Counted from the stretch's first letter, positions 1 through 9,599 are shown. The stretch: DNA of 13,012 nt from Asterionellopsis glacialis (GCA_014885115.2 WKLE02001325.1:1-13012), one strand, 5' to 3'. Numbers and translations are program-made. The notes: generated by a model not told the origin, from the letters alone.

Positions 1-449
1 TAGCAACCTAAATGTCATCTGAAGCATCAGAAAAAGATGAGATTGGCAAAATTCTGTACCACTTACCTTTTTTTGCCGACTTGAGAATGCCTGTAAGTGT
101 TCCAAAAGACTCTTGTGCTACACATCCTCCCAGCCATTTCTGTGTTACAGATGGTTCACCAAAGGTGTAAGGAGTATTCCTTTGTCTTGGAAACACCGGA
201 AAGAAATCAGAAGTATGTGATGACCATTGTGTTTTCACCATTGTCGAGAGGTCAGAATTCACAAAGAAACAATGTGTGCATTGCGGTACTTTTTCTAGGC
301 AAACAGCCAGATTTTTCCTCCTCCCTCCAGGCCGTGCATCCTTGATTGCGGATTGTTGAGAGGTTCTCTGTGACTGTGCGTACTAGAGTGTGTACATTTC
401 TACATCAAAAAATCTACACAAAATCACATGGATTTATGGTACTTACATT

Positions 450-1618
450 TCATCTGACACAAAAGGTACTTAAAGAACAAGATACCTCACATGGGGGCAT
501 TCCCTGCAAAAATATTTTCCCAAACATTACGTCATCCCTTGAATACAAACATTTGAGCATCAAAAGTTGCAAATTTTGCATTTTTGGGTCCTCAACAATG
601 ACAAACCACTGTTGCACAGTTGTACAGGTAGATGAACAGGTCAGCCACTGTCTGTTAGATTCAACCCTCTGCAACAGTTGTTTTCATTTTGATTTAACAT
701 TGTATTTTATCCTGTTTTGATAGGGAGTTTTTGGCCGACCAGAAGTGCATTCCCTCCAACATGGTACAACTGGATGATGGTGCCCATTTTTGTTCATGTC
801 ACAATGTTGGCAGAGGAAACAAGTAACAACTCACCCTCCTGTTGCACTTTGTTACCCACTAGGATTAATATATATTTCCATGTAGGTAATGTAATGTTGA
901 CCAACTCTTTAGCTCCCAATAGAGGATCAATTCTTCTTGATGATAAGGTTTTTTAACAACATCATCGATGTGACATAATTCCCTAAAAATACATTCAGTG
1001 TAGGATTTGTGATATTGTGGAAGTGAACTGAAATCAACATGATGAAGGGATTTAGTTTGGATGCCATCATACAAATACCAGACAATGAACAAATTGCTGC
1101 ACATTCCACTGCAGGAAAATGTGCCATTTTGGATGCTGTCAATGTGAAATACCCAACATATTTTGCTGATTTCATTAGAATTATGCCAATTGTTTTTGAA
1201 GATTTGGGAGACTTCAGGTACCATGCCAACATCTTTGAATTGAGTAGTATTGGAATAATTTTGTCAACAGAGGGATTATTAGACACCTTATCAAAATAAT
1301 TGATTAGTCATCTTCTGCGTCTGGTCTATCATTGACTCCAATTTTTTTGTACTGTTTAATATCCAGGATTCTGCCAAATGTGTTCTTATCTTTGAGTTGC
1401 AAAAATTCACCAGGACCAAGGTAAATACCTAACAGCTTTAATGGGGAAGCATACTGACAGGATAAATTGACCTTGGTAGGGTCAATGCCATTGCTACAGG
1501 ACATGGTTAAGTTGCTTTTGATTCTGTGACTGGGGGGTGCATTACAGAACAGCAGAACTTGGAGGGAGTCTTGTGGATTTGACCACAAAAGAAAGTTTTT
1601 TTCTGTACTTAACACCAA
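450..1618 (-). pseudogene. Frameshifted minus-strand coding remnant, family unknown
   Basis: I do not recognise the family. Reading leftwards, four open stretches follow one another in changing frames: 1618-1304 (contains YLGPGEFLQLKDK and FGRILDIKQYKK), about 1300-1180 (INYFDKV...), about 1180-870 (ICWVFHIDSIQNG, then FSCSGM) and 834-450. The last opens with a Cys/His cluster between 821 and 747 of pattern C-x2-C-x2-C-x7-HHH-x4-C-x3-C, which could bind zinc, and is broken by one stop near 688. The pieces join almost end to end, as expected of one old coding sequence with small indels. The GPGEF...GRI...NYF spacing loosely recalls a BAH domain, but that is a guess. Splice-donor-like hexamers (GTGAGT, GTAAGT) occur on this strand at 829-834, 441-446 and 61-66, so introns are possible and the remnant may extend to about position 8. 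It could be a dead host gene or a transposon protein. Confidence 0.4.
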
Positions 1619-2104
1619 AAAAATGACATCATCTCAGGATGGTATTATCAAATTAGAGTGCCTTGTTTTGGTAGACTTTTTGTAAAACTTACAGAAGCAT
1701 ACATTTTGTACTGAGTCTACTAAGTCAAAATTTGAACTAGGAAAGCCCGTATGTGCTAATTCATCTCATTTTTCTGCATGAGTACATTGGGAAGTATATA
1801 ATTTATGTACAGGGATCTTGGTACATTTTCTGGTGTACCATCCTTTCTGTGCATCCCAAAAAATGAAGTCAAAAAGCAGTTGATGGAAAACACAAGAACA
1901 CACAAAAAAATCTGTTGTCACAACAATGATAGCAATCAATTAGATCAACAGAACACTGGAATAAATAATACTGGGACAAGTAGAATATTAAATTATAATA
2001 GTTATTAAACTGGTAAATATGTTGAATTTCTGTAAGTATAGTAAGTGCAAGAATTTTGTATTTTGATACCATTTTTTTTTCCCTTCTTGTCGGTTTGGAA
2101 AGCC
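1619..2104. other. AT-rich stretch without recognisable content
   Basis: Frequent stops in all frames and A/T homopolymer runs. The short open stretch at 1805-2008 is K/N-rich and has no motif. I see no RNA gene or element end here. Confidence 0.5.
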
Positions 2105-2890
2105 ATGACAACAATCCACCTGTCATGCTTCAACACATTCAACTCATTAGTTTTGTTTTGTAATTAATAATAATGCACTTTTTGATTGATTGTTGTGTTG
2201 CCATTGACATGGCTTTAAAGAAGAGTAGCTTCACTAACTTTGCATTACAGAACTTTAAACACACGACGTGCACTTCCTGCTCCCAAACACATCAACCAAC
2301 CCACCATCTTCAAATATTTCACAACTTCATTTCTTATGTTTGTAGTTGTAATTGTGGCCTCTAAAAGTAAAAGTGAACCAAAGTAAATATTGAAACCCTG
2401 ATCCCTTTTTCTAACAAGTGTCTTTTTTTCAATTTTCCAGAGGAATCCCTATGAATAATACTCTAACAGTAGCAGTGCTTGCTCATTTTCAAATATATCC
2501 TGTAAGAAATAATCTTAAAGCAATAAAAAAAGCTGTGAGGTTAGAGAAACAAAAAAATATTTGTAATGACAAGACATTGGCAGTGCATTTACAAACATGC
2601 AAAAACACTTGAAAAACAAGTTTTGTTAAATGCAGCATAAAAGCAGCCAAAATCAGTGTGCAAGCCAGATTCAGAACACAACAACCTACCATCATGATTT
2701 TGTTCAACTAATACATCTATTGTAGGGACAAGGCTGCATGGAAGTTATTTGCTGTGTTGCTGCCATTTGTTGTTCCACCATTGTTGTTTGTGATGCAGAG
2801 TGAGTTTTATGTGCTCTGCAAGCCAGCAAATGGTACAGCAAGGAAGAGGTACCAAGCTTGTACAGTTCCTATTCTTGCTTGCAGCTTTTT
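2105..2890 (+). repeat. Diverged repeat, copy A (probable transposon remnant)
   Basis: This stretch is related to 4064-4470. Block 1 (2105-2139) matches 4064-4098 at 31 of 35 positions. Block 2 (2541-2597) matches 4172-4229 at roughly 80% with one gap, and the similarity fades onward to the TTGTTGTTCCACC stretch near 2767-2779. Copy A has about 330 extra bases between blocks 1 and 2. In one plus frame both copies encode LEKQKxICN, then LAVH, and farther on AxLLPxVVPPL, so coding descent on the plus strand is plausible. A pyrimidine run ending in TTTCCAG (about 2421-2441) resembles a splice acceptor just before the matching coding frame. No terminal repeats or named protein domain are visible. 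Confidence 0.55.
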
Positions 2891-3311
2891 GAATAAAGCA
2901 TGTACCAACATTATCTATGTGCTCCTATGTAGAAAAAATTTCCCACATGAAGTAGACTTGAAAAACACAAAGAGCTTTGGTTCTTTTGCATACAATTTTT
3001 GCTACTAGCAAAAATGCTAGAAATGACTCATTTGATTGGAAAAAAGAGCCAAGGCTCTTTCTGTTTTTCTGGGCATTTTTCTGCCAGCAATACCCAATGT
3101 GGGGCATGGAAGGATGGAAAAACACAAAGATACAGTTAGCCCCCAGGGTGCACACCACTATGATGTGTATAAGTGCTCTCTGTCACAAAAAATTATGTTG
3201 ATTTTTCAGCAGAAAAAATTGAATCCCAGTCTGGGTGTGCTTATAATCTTTGAATATAGTATTATGAAGAAAAGCTCTCTACCATATCCAATTACATGTG
3301 TTATCTACTAG

Positions 3312-3437
3312 GAAGATCTGCAAGGTTCCTCCATACTTATCTATTATGACAACTATTTGTTCTATTTCAATGAGAAAAATGGGTACATTGGGATGCCTGT
3401 TAAATCACAAGTTGATGTACTAACCAATCAGATAAGA
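3312..3437 (+). pseudogene. Short protein-like open patch, unidentified
   Basis: Between two stops the plus strand reads about 42 codons of varied, non-repetitive protein-like sequence, including IYYDNYLFYFNEKNGYIGM followed by PVKSQVDVL. It has no start codon at its head. It may be a piece of the same dead element as the repeat before it. The family is unknown and chance remains possible. Confidence 0.2.
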
Positions 3438-3440
3438 TAG

Positions 3441-4063
3441 CATGAATTGGTATGTATTCATTGTACAAAATGGTGTAGAGAGTAGAATACTCTTTGTGTA
3501 ATTTATTTTACTTCTCAATTTTATTTTGCAAGTTGAAATGATCACTAAAAAAAAGAATAATCAACAAATTGCACAACAAAGAAACAATGAAAAGAAAAGT
3601 AGGGAATTAAACTGTAGATAAGAAATATGCTTGGGCTTCAAATATTCATGTGGATTGATTGTCATTTCTTTTATTTACCACAATCATTTCAAAAAAATAA
3701 ATTGTCATGCTGGCTCCAATAATTCAAGTAAGCAACTACTTGCAACTATAATTTTTACATGGATCAATTTTTTAAATATAAACAGACCTTCTATAAATAT
3801 CAGGATACTCAAGCAGTTTGGTTGTCATGTTTTTAATAGTATTAGTGTTCCAAACTTGAAAATCTTATTTTTCAACTTCACAGAGGTTCAAGTTTTACAC
3901 TTTGAATGCTGGAGTTTGCCATCATATCTCAAACTATCTTTTCCTTTCTAACTTTTTAATGATATTACTTGATTGTAGACTAATGTAAGATATCAGATAT
4001 TTTATAAATTAAGAATTTAATTGGATCCCATTATATAACATGTCAAATAATATCCAAATTCTA
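3441..4063. other. AT-rich stretch without recognisable content
   Basis: Very A/T-rich with many stops. The 106-codon open frame at 3631-3951 is rich in F, I, N and S, as expected of translated AT-rich noncoding DNA, and shows no domain. I see no RNA gene or element boundary. Confidence 0.45.
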
Positions 4064-4470
4064 ATGACAACAATCCACCTTCCATCCTTCAACAGATTTG
4101 CCAAATTTATTCATAAAATTGGTTGTCTTGCATGTAAAAAATAAATTTAAAAGAATGAGAAAGTGGAGTAGTTAGAGAAGCAAAAAAGTATTTGCAATAA
4201 AATGAATTTGGCAGTGCATCCAGGAACATTTGAAATCACCAAAAAAATAAATTTCATCAAACAAAGCACAACAATGCCCCAAATTAGTTCACAAGCCTTT
4301 TTAAAATACAACAACTCACCAGAATGGTTTTCTGGTAATCATAAATGCACAGTATTGATGAGGCACAAAAGTGCTTGGCTATGCTGCTACCGTGTGTTGT
4401 TCCACCCTTGTTTGACATGTTGTTTGGCCATTGTTGACATGGTGTGCAACAAAGCTGAGTGTGTTTGATG
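4064..4470 (+). repeat. Diverged repeat, copy B (probable transposon remnant)
   Basis: This is the partner of 2105-2890, in the same orientation. It starts with the shared block at 4064-4098, continues with LEKQKSICN coding from 4172, and ends with MLLPCVVPPLF near 4381-4413. Both frameshifts and substitutions separate the copies, so neither is functional in this form. The similarity stops being traceable by eye after about 4470. An open stretch at 4431-4613 follows in another frame but has no recognised motif. Confidence 0.5.
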
Positions 4471-5104
4471 AGACAATCTATGAGAGAGGGGTGGATTGCA
4501 CATTCATGCTCAAATCATCTTCAGTAAAGTATTACCGTGTGAGTACATGTTGGGAATTTTTTACTGGAAAAGTCTTGATATTTAGGAAAAAATTCTTGCA
4601 TGTTAAAATATGATTGGGTGCCCATTTTTCTTAGCTAAATTTATTATTTGTGTACATCAATACCTATTTTTATGCTGGAGAAGTCAACAAATATCAGTTA
4701 AAATGGGTGTCCTAATGCAACTATTAGAGGTATAAGAAAGCTCTGACTGTGCCCATTTTTCAGGACAATCACTCTTTTGTTGTGCTGGTTCTAATATTAT
4801 TCCAGGATGTGAAGAGGAATGTTTGTATTGGAGATTGATGAGACTACAAAACAAAAAGTACACACAAGGTTTGAAAATAATTATAAGACAAGGAATGAAA
4901 TACAATAATCATTTCCACATAAGAAATGTTCCTCTTCTGCTTTATTATCAAATATATTTACTGTATGCCTCTGAAACCATAATATAAGTTGCTGGGGGGG
5001 TACAAATTTATTTCTACTTACATGCTGTAAATCATACAGTACTGTAATTGAAATTTTGAAGGTAGGTTGTTTTGTTAGAATTAGATTTCTAATGATTTGA
5101 GGAA
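4471..5104. other. AT-rich spacer with a cysteine-rich patch and a 12-bp palindrome
   Basis: Mostly stop-rich AT DNA. At about 4743-4850 one plus frame reads DCAHFSGQSLFCC, then PGCEEEC, vaguely like the CC...GC core of zinc fingers common in diatom MYND/RING-type proteins, but it is too short and degraded to assign. A perfect palindrome TACAGTACTGTA lies at 5035-5046. No gene is supported. Confidence 0.35.
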
Positions 5105-5117
5105 GCAAATAGAATCA
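5105..5117. repeat. Target-site duplication, left copy
   Basis: The 13-mer GCAAATAGAATCA occurs here and again, perfectly, at 5768-5780. Between them lies minus-strand retroelement coding sequence, and the (TAA)n tract begins directly after this copy. This is the arrangement produced by target-primed reverse transcription. Confidence 0.75.
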
Positions 5118-5767
5118 TAATAATAATAATGTTCTATTTATTAATAGCTGCAGCTAATGATAACCTTGGAAACCAATTCTACTCGTGACAACAGCCTGGA
5201 CCATCAGATTAATATAATGGGAATGAAATATTTTCAATCTGGTTGGAACTGAAAATAGTGGTTAATGGTATGGACTCCTTTAATTGCCCAGGACTTCGCA
5301 TGTTTAACGCTTTGTATAATAGTTGGGCGCCAAATTGAAAGCCAATTCTGCATTTGGGTAGTTGTTTTGTTGTGAGTGTGTTCTTTGAAAGAGTCAAAGA
5401 ATATAGATCTATCTTGAGAAAGTACCTGGTGCTTAAGTTCATAAAACAGCTTTTGTTTCCTCCAATGCTCTTGTTTTCTTAATAGCAGCTTGCTGTGACA
5501 AATCCTTGTTGTGTTCACATGAATTACGTATATTCCAGTATGTGACTTACCACGTGAAAATAATTTTTATCATAGTCGTCGTCCAGGTCTGTCCGTTATG
5601 TTTAGTGGTTGTTTGGCTTGCATAGTGTCACGATTGGAGTTCAGTCCATTTCTCTGCGAACTGGCCTTGAAGTATTTGTATCCAAGCAATCTCAGACTGT
5701 ATGTCATAGACCACACTTACCAAGTTGTCTGGGGGGTTTCGCTGGTGACCGAAGAACAATTCTAGGC
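5118..5767 (-). mobile_element. 5'-truncated non-LTR retrotransposon (LINE-type) copy
   Basis: The 650-bp insert lies between perfect 13-bp direct repeats and runs on the minus strand. It opens mid-ORF at 5767 in one frame (RNPPDNLVSVVYDIQSEIAW), meets a stop at 5628-5630, continues to a stop at 5547-5549, then shifts to a second frame down to 5234 (EHWRKQKLFYELKHQVLS, later TTTQMQNWLSIWRPTIIQS and GVHTINHYF). About 115 nt of 3' UTR follow, ending in a (TTA)n simple-repeat tail at 5130-5118. The protein pattern resembles the C-terminal region, after the reverse transcriptase, of retroelement ORFs in diatom genomes. That match is from memory, but the duplication, the tail and the 5' truncation support the call independently. 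The frameshift and stops make it inactive. Confidence 0.7.
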
Positions 5768-5780
5768 GCAAATAGAATCA
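5768..5780. repeat. Target-site duplication, right copy
   Basis: This is an exact repeat of 5105-5117 at the truncated 5' end of the retroelement copy. Identity across all 13 bases suggests an insertion younger than the other decayed elements in the window. Confidence 0.75.
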
Positions 5781-6530
5781 GATTGTGTTTACTGTAAAAG
5801 CTGTATTCATGTTACATCTTGTACTCAAAATGGACGGTTGTTGTTTATTTTCATATGGCAACATCCCGTGTTGACATTTTGTAACATTCTGTTGGAATTT
5901 TTTCTCTCTTCAAAAATTTGTTATCGACGTACAGACAAATTTCCCATGGAGGATACAGTACATTGAAAATACATCACTATGAGGAGTCATCTGTACTACG
6001 CTAGGCAGGTACTGTACCCTACAGGTACTGTACCAGGTACTTGTACCGGTCTTGTCGCTACTACTACCAATAATAAATAGTAGAAGGACAGAAGTAATTG
6101 AGATGGCTGTTAAGTCACTATTTGATTGGATAATTCGCTTCTTTCCCTAATACAGGTGTCATATCGACGTGTATTCTATATTATGAATTACTATTATTGT
6201 TTTTCATGTCTCTCGGGACAACGCAAAGCCCACAAACAGGAGGGAGAAATCTCAACAAGTTCTCACCATTAGCGAACACAGAGTAACACAATCGACAAGC
6301 ATCGATCTCGTTCTGGAATAGTGGACGCTGCTTCTCTTGTCTCAAGTGTTTCTTCTAAAGCCATCAATTATCTTCCGAACAAGATACTCCACCAGTATAA
6401 CCAGTCCGTTCTAGTCTACGAGTAATCGAGCTTCATACCGGTAGAGTAGGCTGTAAAGTTCATTTATTTCTGTTGTTGCAACCACCTCTTTTTCTAGACT
6501 ATCGCACTCGCACCTCAACTTTGATTCAAA
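5781..6530 (+). promoter_or_regulatory. Upstream region of the bestrophin gene
   Basis: This noncoding stretch separates the retroelement insertion from the bestrophin start codon. All frames carry stops and an in-frame TGA at 6522-6524 closes the frame just before the ATG. It should contain the promoter and 5' leader. No clear TATA box or initiator can be assigned by eye. Its most distinctive part is the palindrome cluster at 6006-6047. Confidence 0.5.
6006..6047. repeat. Cluster of three GGTAC-n-GTACC palindromes
   Basis: CAGGTACTGTACC occurs at 6006-6018 and again at 6022-6034. A third unit, CAGGTACTTGTACC, follows at 6034-6047. Each has GGTAC/GTACC arms around one or two bases (6008-6018, 6024-6034, 6036-6047). 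Regular spacing about 500 bp before a start codon would suit binding sites for a dimeric regulator, but this is inference. A related GTACCTGGTACC lies upstream of the next gene at 9036-9047. Confidence 0.5.
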
Positions 6531-8710
6531 ATGATTAATTATCGTGGTGGTGCGTTTGGGATTCAGGTTTTGCTGAGAATGCATGGATCTGCAGTTTTCA
6601 AAGCTTTATTACCATCCTTGATCTCTACAATATTTTTCTTGGGATTCTTTAATTATTTTTTAAATGATGACGACGACACTACTTCAACAAATGACACCCG
6701 AGAATTATTTGATCATCCATATCCAGTGGCAGCTTTCATAGGAGCATTTACTTTTTTATTGACCTTCAAGGCATCCTTCTCGTACAATAGGTACTGGGAG
6801 GCATGTACAGTCGTCCATCAAATGCATTCTAAATGGTTAGATGTGGGTATAGAAATGTCAGCATTTCATTTACAATCAAATCGTTTTAAGCATAAACCAC
6901 CTGCTTTCGGTTCGTATCCACAAATCACATGTGTCGTGAGAGAACGCGAACGAAACAACAAAATGACAAAAGCAGATTTAGAACAAAAACTGGAACAACA
7001 GCAACAGCAACAAAAAGAGAATGGCATCAACAGCGGTAGCAGTAATCATGCGTCTCGTCACGTATTTTTTCAACGACTAAAAAAAGGAAAAAACAACCGC
7101 AGCCGCCCTCCCACAAATAACACAACAGGTCCTTGGAAATCAATCAACGCACCCCCACCTAGGAATGTGAATCCACAACGTAAGAAACCAATCAAATTAT
7201 CAAAAAAGTTTAATCCACTATATCATTTAACGAAAACAAGTAAAATGCAAAAACCATCATCAAATGATATTGCTAGTAATCGTGGTGATGCACAGATAGG
7301 TGATCAAAATAATAAGTACCGACCATCAGGTTTGTCTTCTGCATCGACAGTAAGTGCAATGGGTGTATCACAGTCAGTTATTACATCTGTACCTGTTGAA
7401 ATTGAAGACCGAGATGATCCAACATCATCTGTCTTTTTACAAGAGGCAGCTCATTTATTAAGTTTGCTAAGTGCAGTAGCCATGTCAACACTTCGTAATG
7501 ACTTGGAAGAAGCAGAATCACCATTGACAGAGTATATACCCAATAGCCCATGGCCATCTGTTGATCCTGATGCACATGACGACATCAAGGAAGAGTTTAT
7601 CCAGGAAAGCTCAACAACTAGAGCTGTACGGTACTTGTTAGGCATGACGAGAACGCCTAAATCAAGAACTTTGTACAATGCAGCAAGACCATTTCGTGTA
7701 ATTGGCGGTGTGAGTGATGCTGAAATTGAAGCTTTACAAACTGCACGTGGCCCATTAGCGAAAGTAGCACTTTGTAGCATGTGGTTACAAGGTGTGTATA
7801 TTAGTGCATGTATTCGATCACTGTACGCATAATTTTCACCTGTTTTAATGCCTCTTACCAGTGCTTACTTGACTCTACCGAATATTTCCCTTCTATCTCT
7901 CTCTCTTTAACTCGTCAAAAAGAATTCATCTCACGCGAATACATGTCGGGTAGTACAGGCAATGTCGCTCCACCTATCATAAGTCGGTTGTATCAGTTTT
8001 TAAGTGATGGGATGTTGGGATATAATCAAGCACGTAAAGTTGCGTACATACCCTTTCCGTTCCCTCACGCACAAATTACATCCTTGTTTGTGTTGGTGAT
8101 TGTGCTATTGATACCTATCTTGATGCTATGTTACGTAACAAACATAGTCTTTGGTGGATTATTAAATTTTTTTACTGTGTTATGTTTCACAGGATTACAT
8201 GAAGTAAGTCGTGAATTGGAAAATCCGTTCCGGAATGTCCCAAATGATATACCCTTGAATAACTTTCAAGCACAGTTCAATGAAGCCCTGATAGTTATGT
8301 ACTTTGGATATCATCCTGATGCATGGTGGCAGGTAGAAGAAAAAAACATTATTCCTCCTTTACAAACAAAGCAGCAGCAGACATCATCCTCGCAAGCAGC
8401 ACAACTACGATCACTACCATCACATGTAGCAGTTGCTGCAGGAAATGCAACAAGCGATAGTGAATCAGAAATGAGAGAAGTATCACTCTTGACTACAGAT
8501 CAACTTTCGATCAATGGAGTTGATGTGGATGGTGGTGATGAAGACGATAACGGCGACAGTACCACCAATGAATATGGTAACAATAACAGTCCCTCTATTA
8601 CAAATAAGAACTATGCGCAAAGTTCAAGCGGTGCTAGCGAAGAGAAAGAAGAGAAGAATGAAGAAAGTTCTTCTAGTAATAGTACTGGATTACCGGACAT
8701 TGCTGAATGA
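6531..8710 (+). CDS. Bestrophin-family anion channel (two exons)
   Basis: Exons 6531-7791 and 7923-8710 give 682 residues. Bestrophins are pentameric membrane channels for chloride or bicarbonate. Family features seen: RMHGSAVFKALL (6R onward, the bestrophin R-x-x-G-S N-terminus), membrane helices near 27-43 and 64-80, FKASFSYNRYWEA (79-91), a helical segment 301-325, then FPFPHAQITSLFV (465-477) opening helices at about 471-491 and 494-513, and ENPF (520-523) before a conserved tail to 555. The start is fixed by an in-frame stop 6 bases upstream and by the family N-terminus lying at residue 6. Oddities: a low-complexity insertion of about 180 residues (117-299, with polyQ at 156-161) in the cytosolic loop, and an acidic/serine-rich tail (560-682). 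The acidic calcium-clasp run after NPF in animal bestrophins is absent. No plastid presequence is visible, so the membrane it occupies is open. Confidence 0.85.
7792..7922 (+). other. Intron of the bestrophin gene (131 nt)
   Basis: GT-AG intron with donor G|GTGTGT and acceptor AAAAAG|AATTC after a pyrimidine tract (about 7886-7908). Splicing is phase 1 and restores MWLQ|EFISREY, the family sequence. Unspliced, exon 1 runs to a stop at 7830-7832. The alternative CAG at 7859-7861 would give an in-frame TGA four codons on, so it is rejected. Confidence 0.85.
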
Positions 8711-9209
8711 GTTACTACGAGAACAAGTACAATTATTATTGATAACATCTCTGAACACGCACACTACATTACATGACAAAATACTAAAGAAAAGATTTTT
8801 TACTATTTTTAAAAGATTCTTTATTGATATTACAAAATAATGTTGCAACTTTTCAAAATTATGTGCATAGGTTCACGTAGAATACTGTCATCGTTATTCT
8901 TTAAAAGAAAGATCTTGCAAAAATTCTTCACCAAAGAGGAAGACTCTCACTTCATCGAGTGGTCGGCAGTTTTAAAAACTAAACACCTAAAACGCAGGGC
9001 ACGGTCCTAAGATACCACGCACTCACATTGGAAATGTACCTGGTACCTACTGACTAACTTCTGGTAGAGTACTGCACAATTACCTACAGATGTTGAGGAG
9101 TGCCTTAAATATGTATGGAATACAGAATTTTCAAACTTTGGATTTTTTTACTCCTTTTGTCCTTCGCGCGCCGTTGAACGATTGATTGACCGACTGAGCA
9201 ATCAGCGAC

Positions 9210-9217
9210 TGACGTCA
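9210..9217. promoter_or_regulatory. TGACGTCA, CRE-type bZIP site
   Basis: A perfect 8-bp cAMP-response-element palindrome about 385 bp before the dehydrogenase ATG. CRE-like TGACG/ACGTCA elements with bZIP factors are known in diatom CO2/cAMP-responsive promoters. Whether this one acts is inference, and it overlaps one copy of the 13-bp repeat. Confidence 0.4.
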
Positions 9218-9359
9218 TCTTACTCTCCTTTCAAGAGAAAATTTTGTCACCAGGTGGCACCGATTACAGGCATTCAACACTGCAACAAGAGGTAAAACTA
9301 GTGAGAAAACTGTCGCAGTCAACGACTGATCATCGTCACCACCGAATCATCTTACTCTC
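9215..9359 (+). repeat. Direct repeat TCATCTTACTCTC, two copies
   Basis: The exact 13-mer is at 9215-9227 and 9347-9359. Each copy is preceded, at different distances, by CGACTGA. The repeat lies in the dehydrogenase upstream region and could be a paired regulatory site or a local duplication. Confidence 0.45.
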
Positions 9360-9599
9360 TAGGACTAAGAATAGGACTAGGGAAAGGTGTGGGTGTCTGT
9401 TACACCATCGCTAGTTACATTATAGGCATACTTCAGTTTTAACTTGGTGGCAGCATCACACTAAGACTAGTTCATATCTAGATTGTCTTGGTGTCACCTA
9501 CCTGGGACTAGTCGAGAACTTTATGGCGTAACAAAATAAAAACGTAACTTCAGTATATTCTTTGACGGAATTCACAAAACAAACAACAATATCAAAAAC

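Larger units (their letters stand above)
8711..9599 (+). promoter_or_regulatory. Intergenic region: bestrophin 3' end and dehydrogenase promoter
   Basis: No coding sequence is supported; the open frame overlapping the bestrophin end (to 8840) is a shadow. The first 250 bases should be bestrophin 3' UTR, though I find no AATAAA in them. The right part holds GTACCTGGTACC (9036-9047), TGACGTCA (9210-9217), a 13-bp direct repeat TCATCTTACTCTC (9215-9227, 9347-9359) and three ACTAGT sites (9297, 9466, 9507). The leader before the ATG is A/C-rich, with context CAAAAACATGACG. Confidence 0.5.

Noticed and set aside
1039..1299. Plus-strand 86-codon ORF
   Set aside because: It lies antisense to the minus-strand remnant, whose consecutive frames make a more coherent protein. 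It has no recognisable motif.
3043..3060. Perfect inverted repeat AAAGAGCC-AA-GGCTCTTT
   Set aside because: The two-base loop is too tight for a normal hairpin, there is no T-run or neighbouring gene, and such short palindromes are expected by chance in this length.
4202..4468. 88-codon plus-strand ORF as a gene
   Set aside because: It lies inside a diverged repeat whose other copy is broken by stops in the same frame, so it is treated as remnant sequence.
7808..8710. Separate 300-residue gene starting at 7808
   Set aside because: Its first 38 codons are intron sequence. Splicing 7792-7922 joins it to the upstream frame and restores a continuous bestrophin.
8514..8840. 108-codon ORF overlapping the bestrophin 3' end
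   Set aside because: It is an out-of-frame shadow of the acidic/serine-rich tail and is Met/Thr/Lys-rich without family features.
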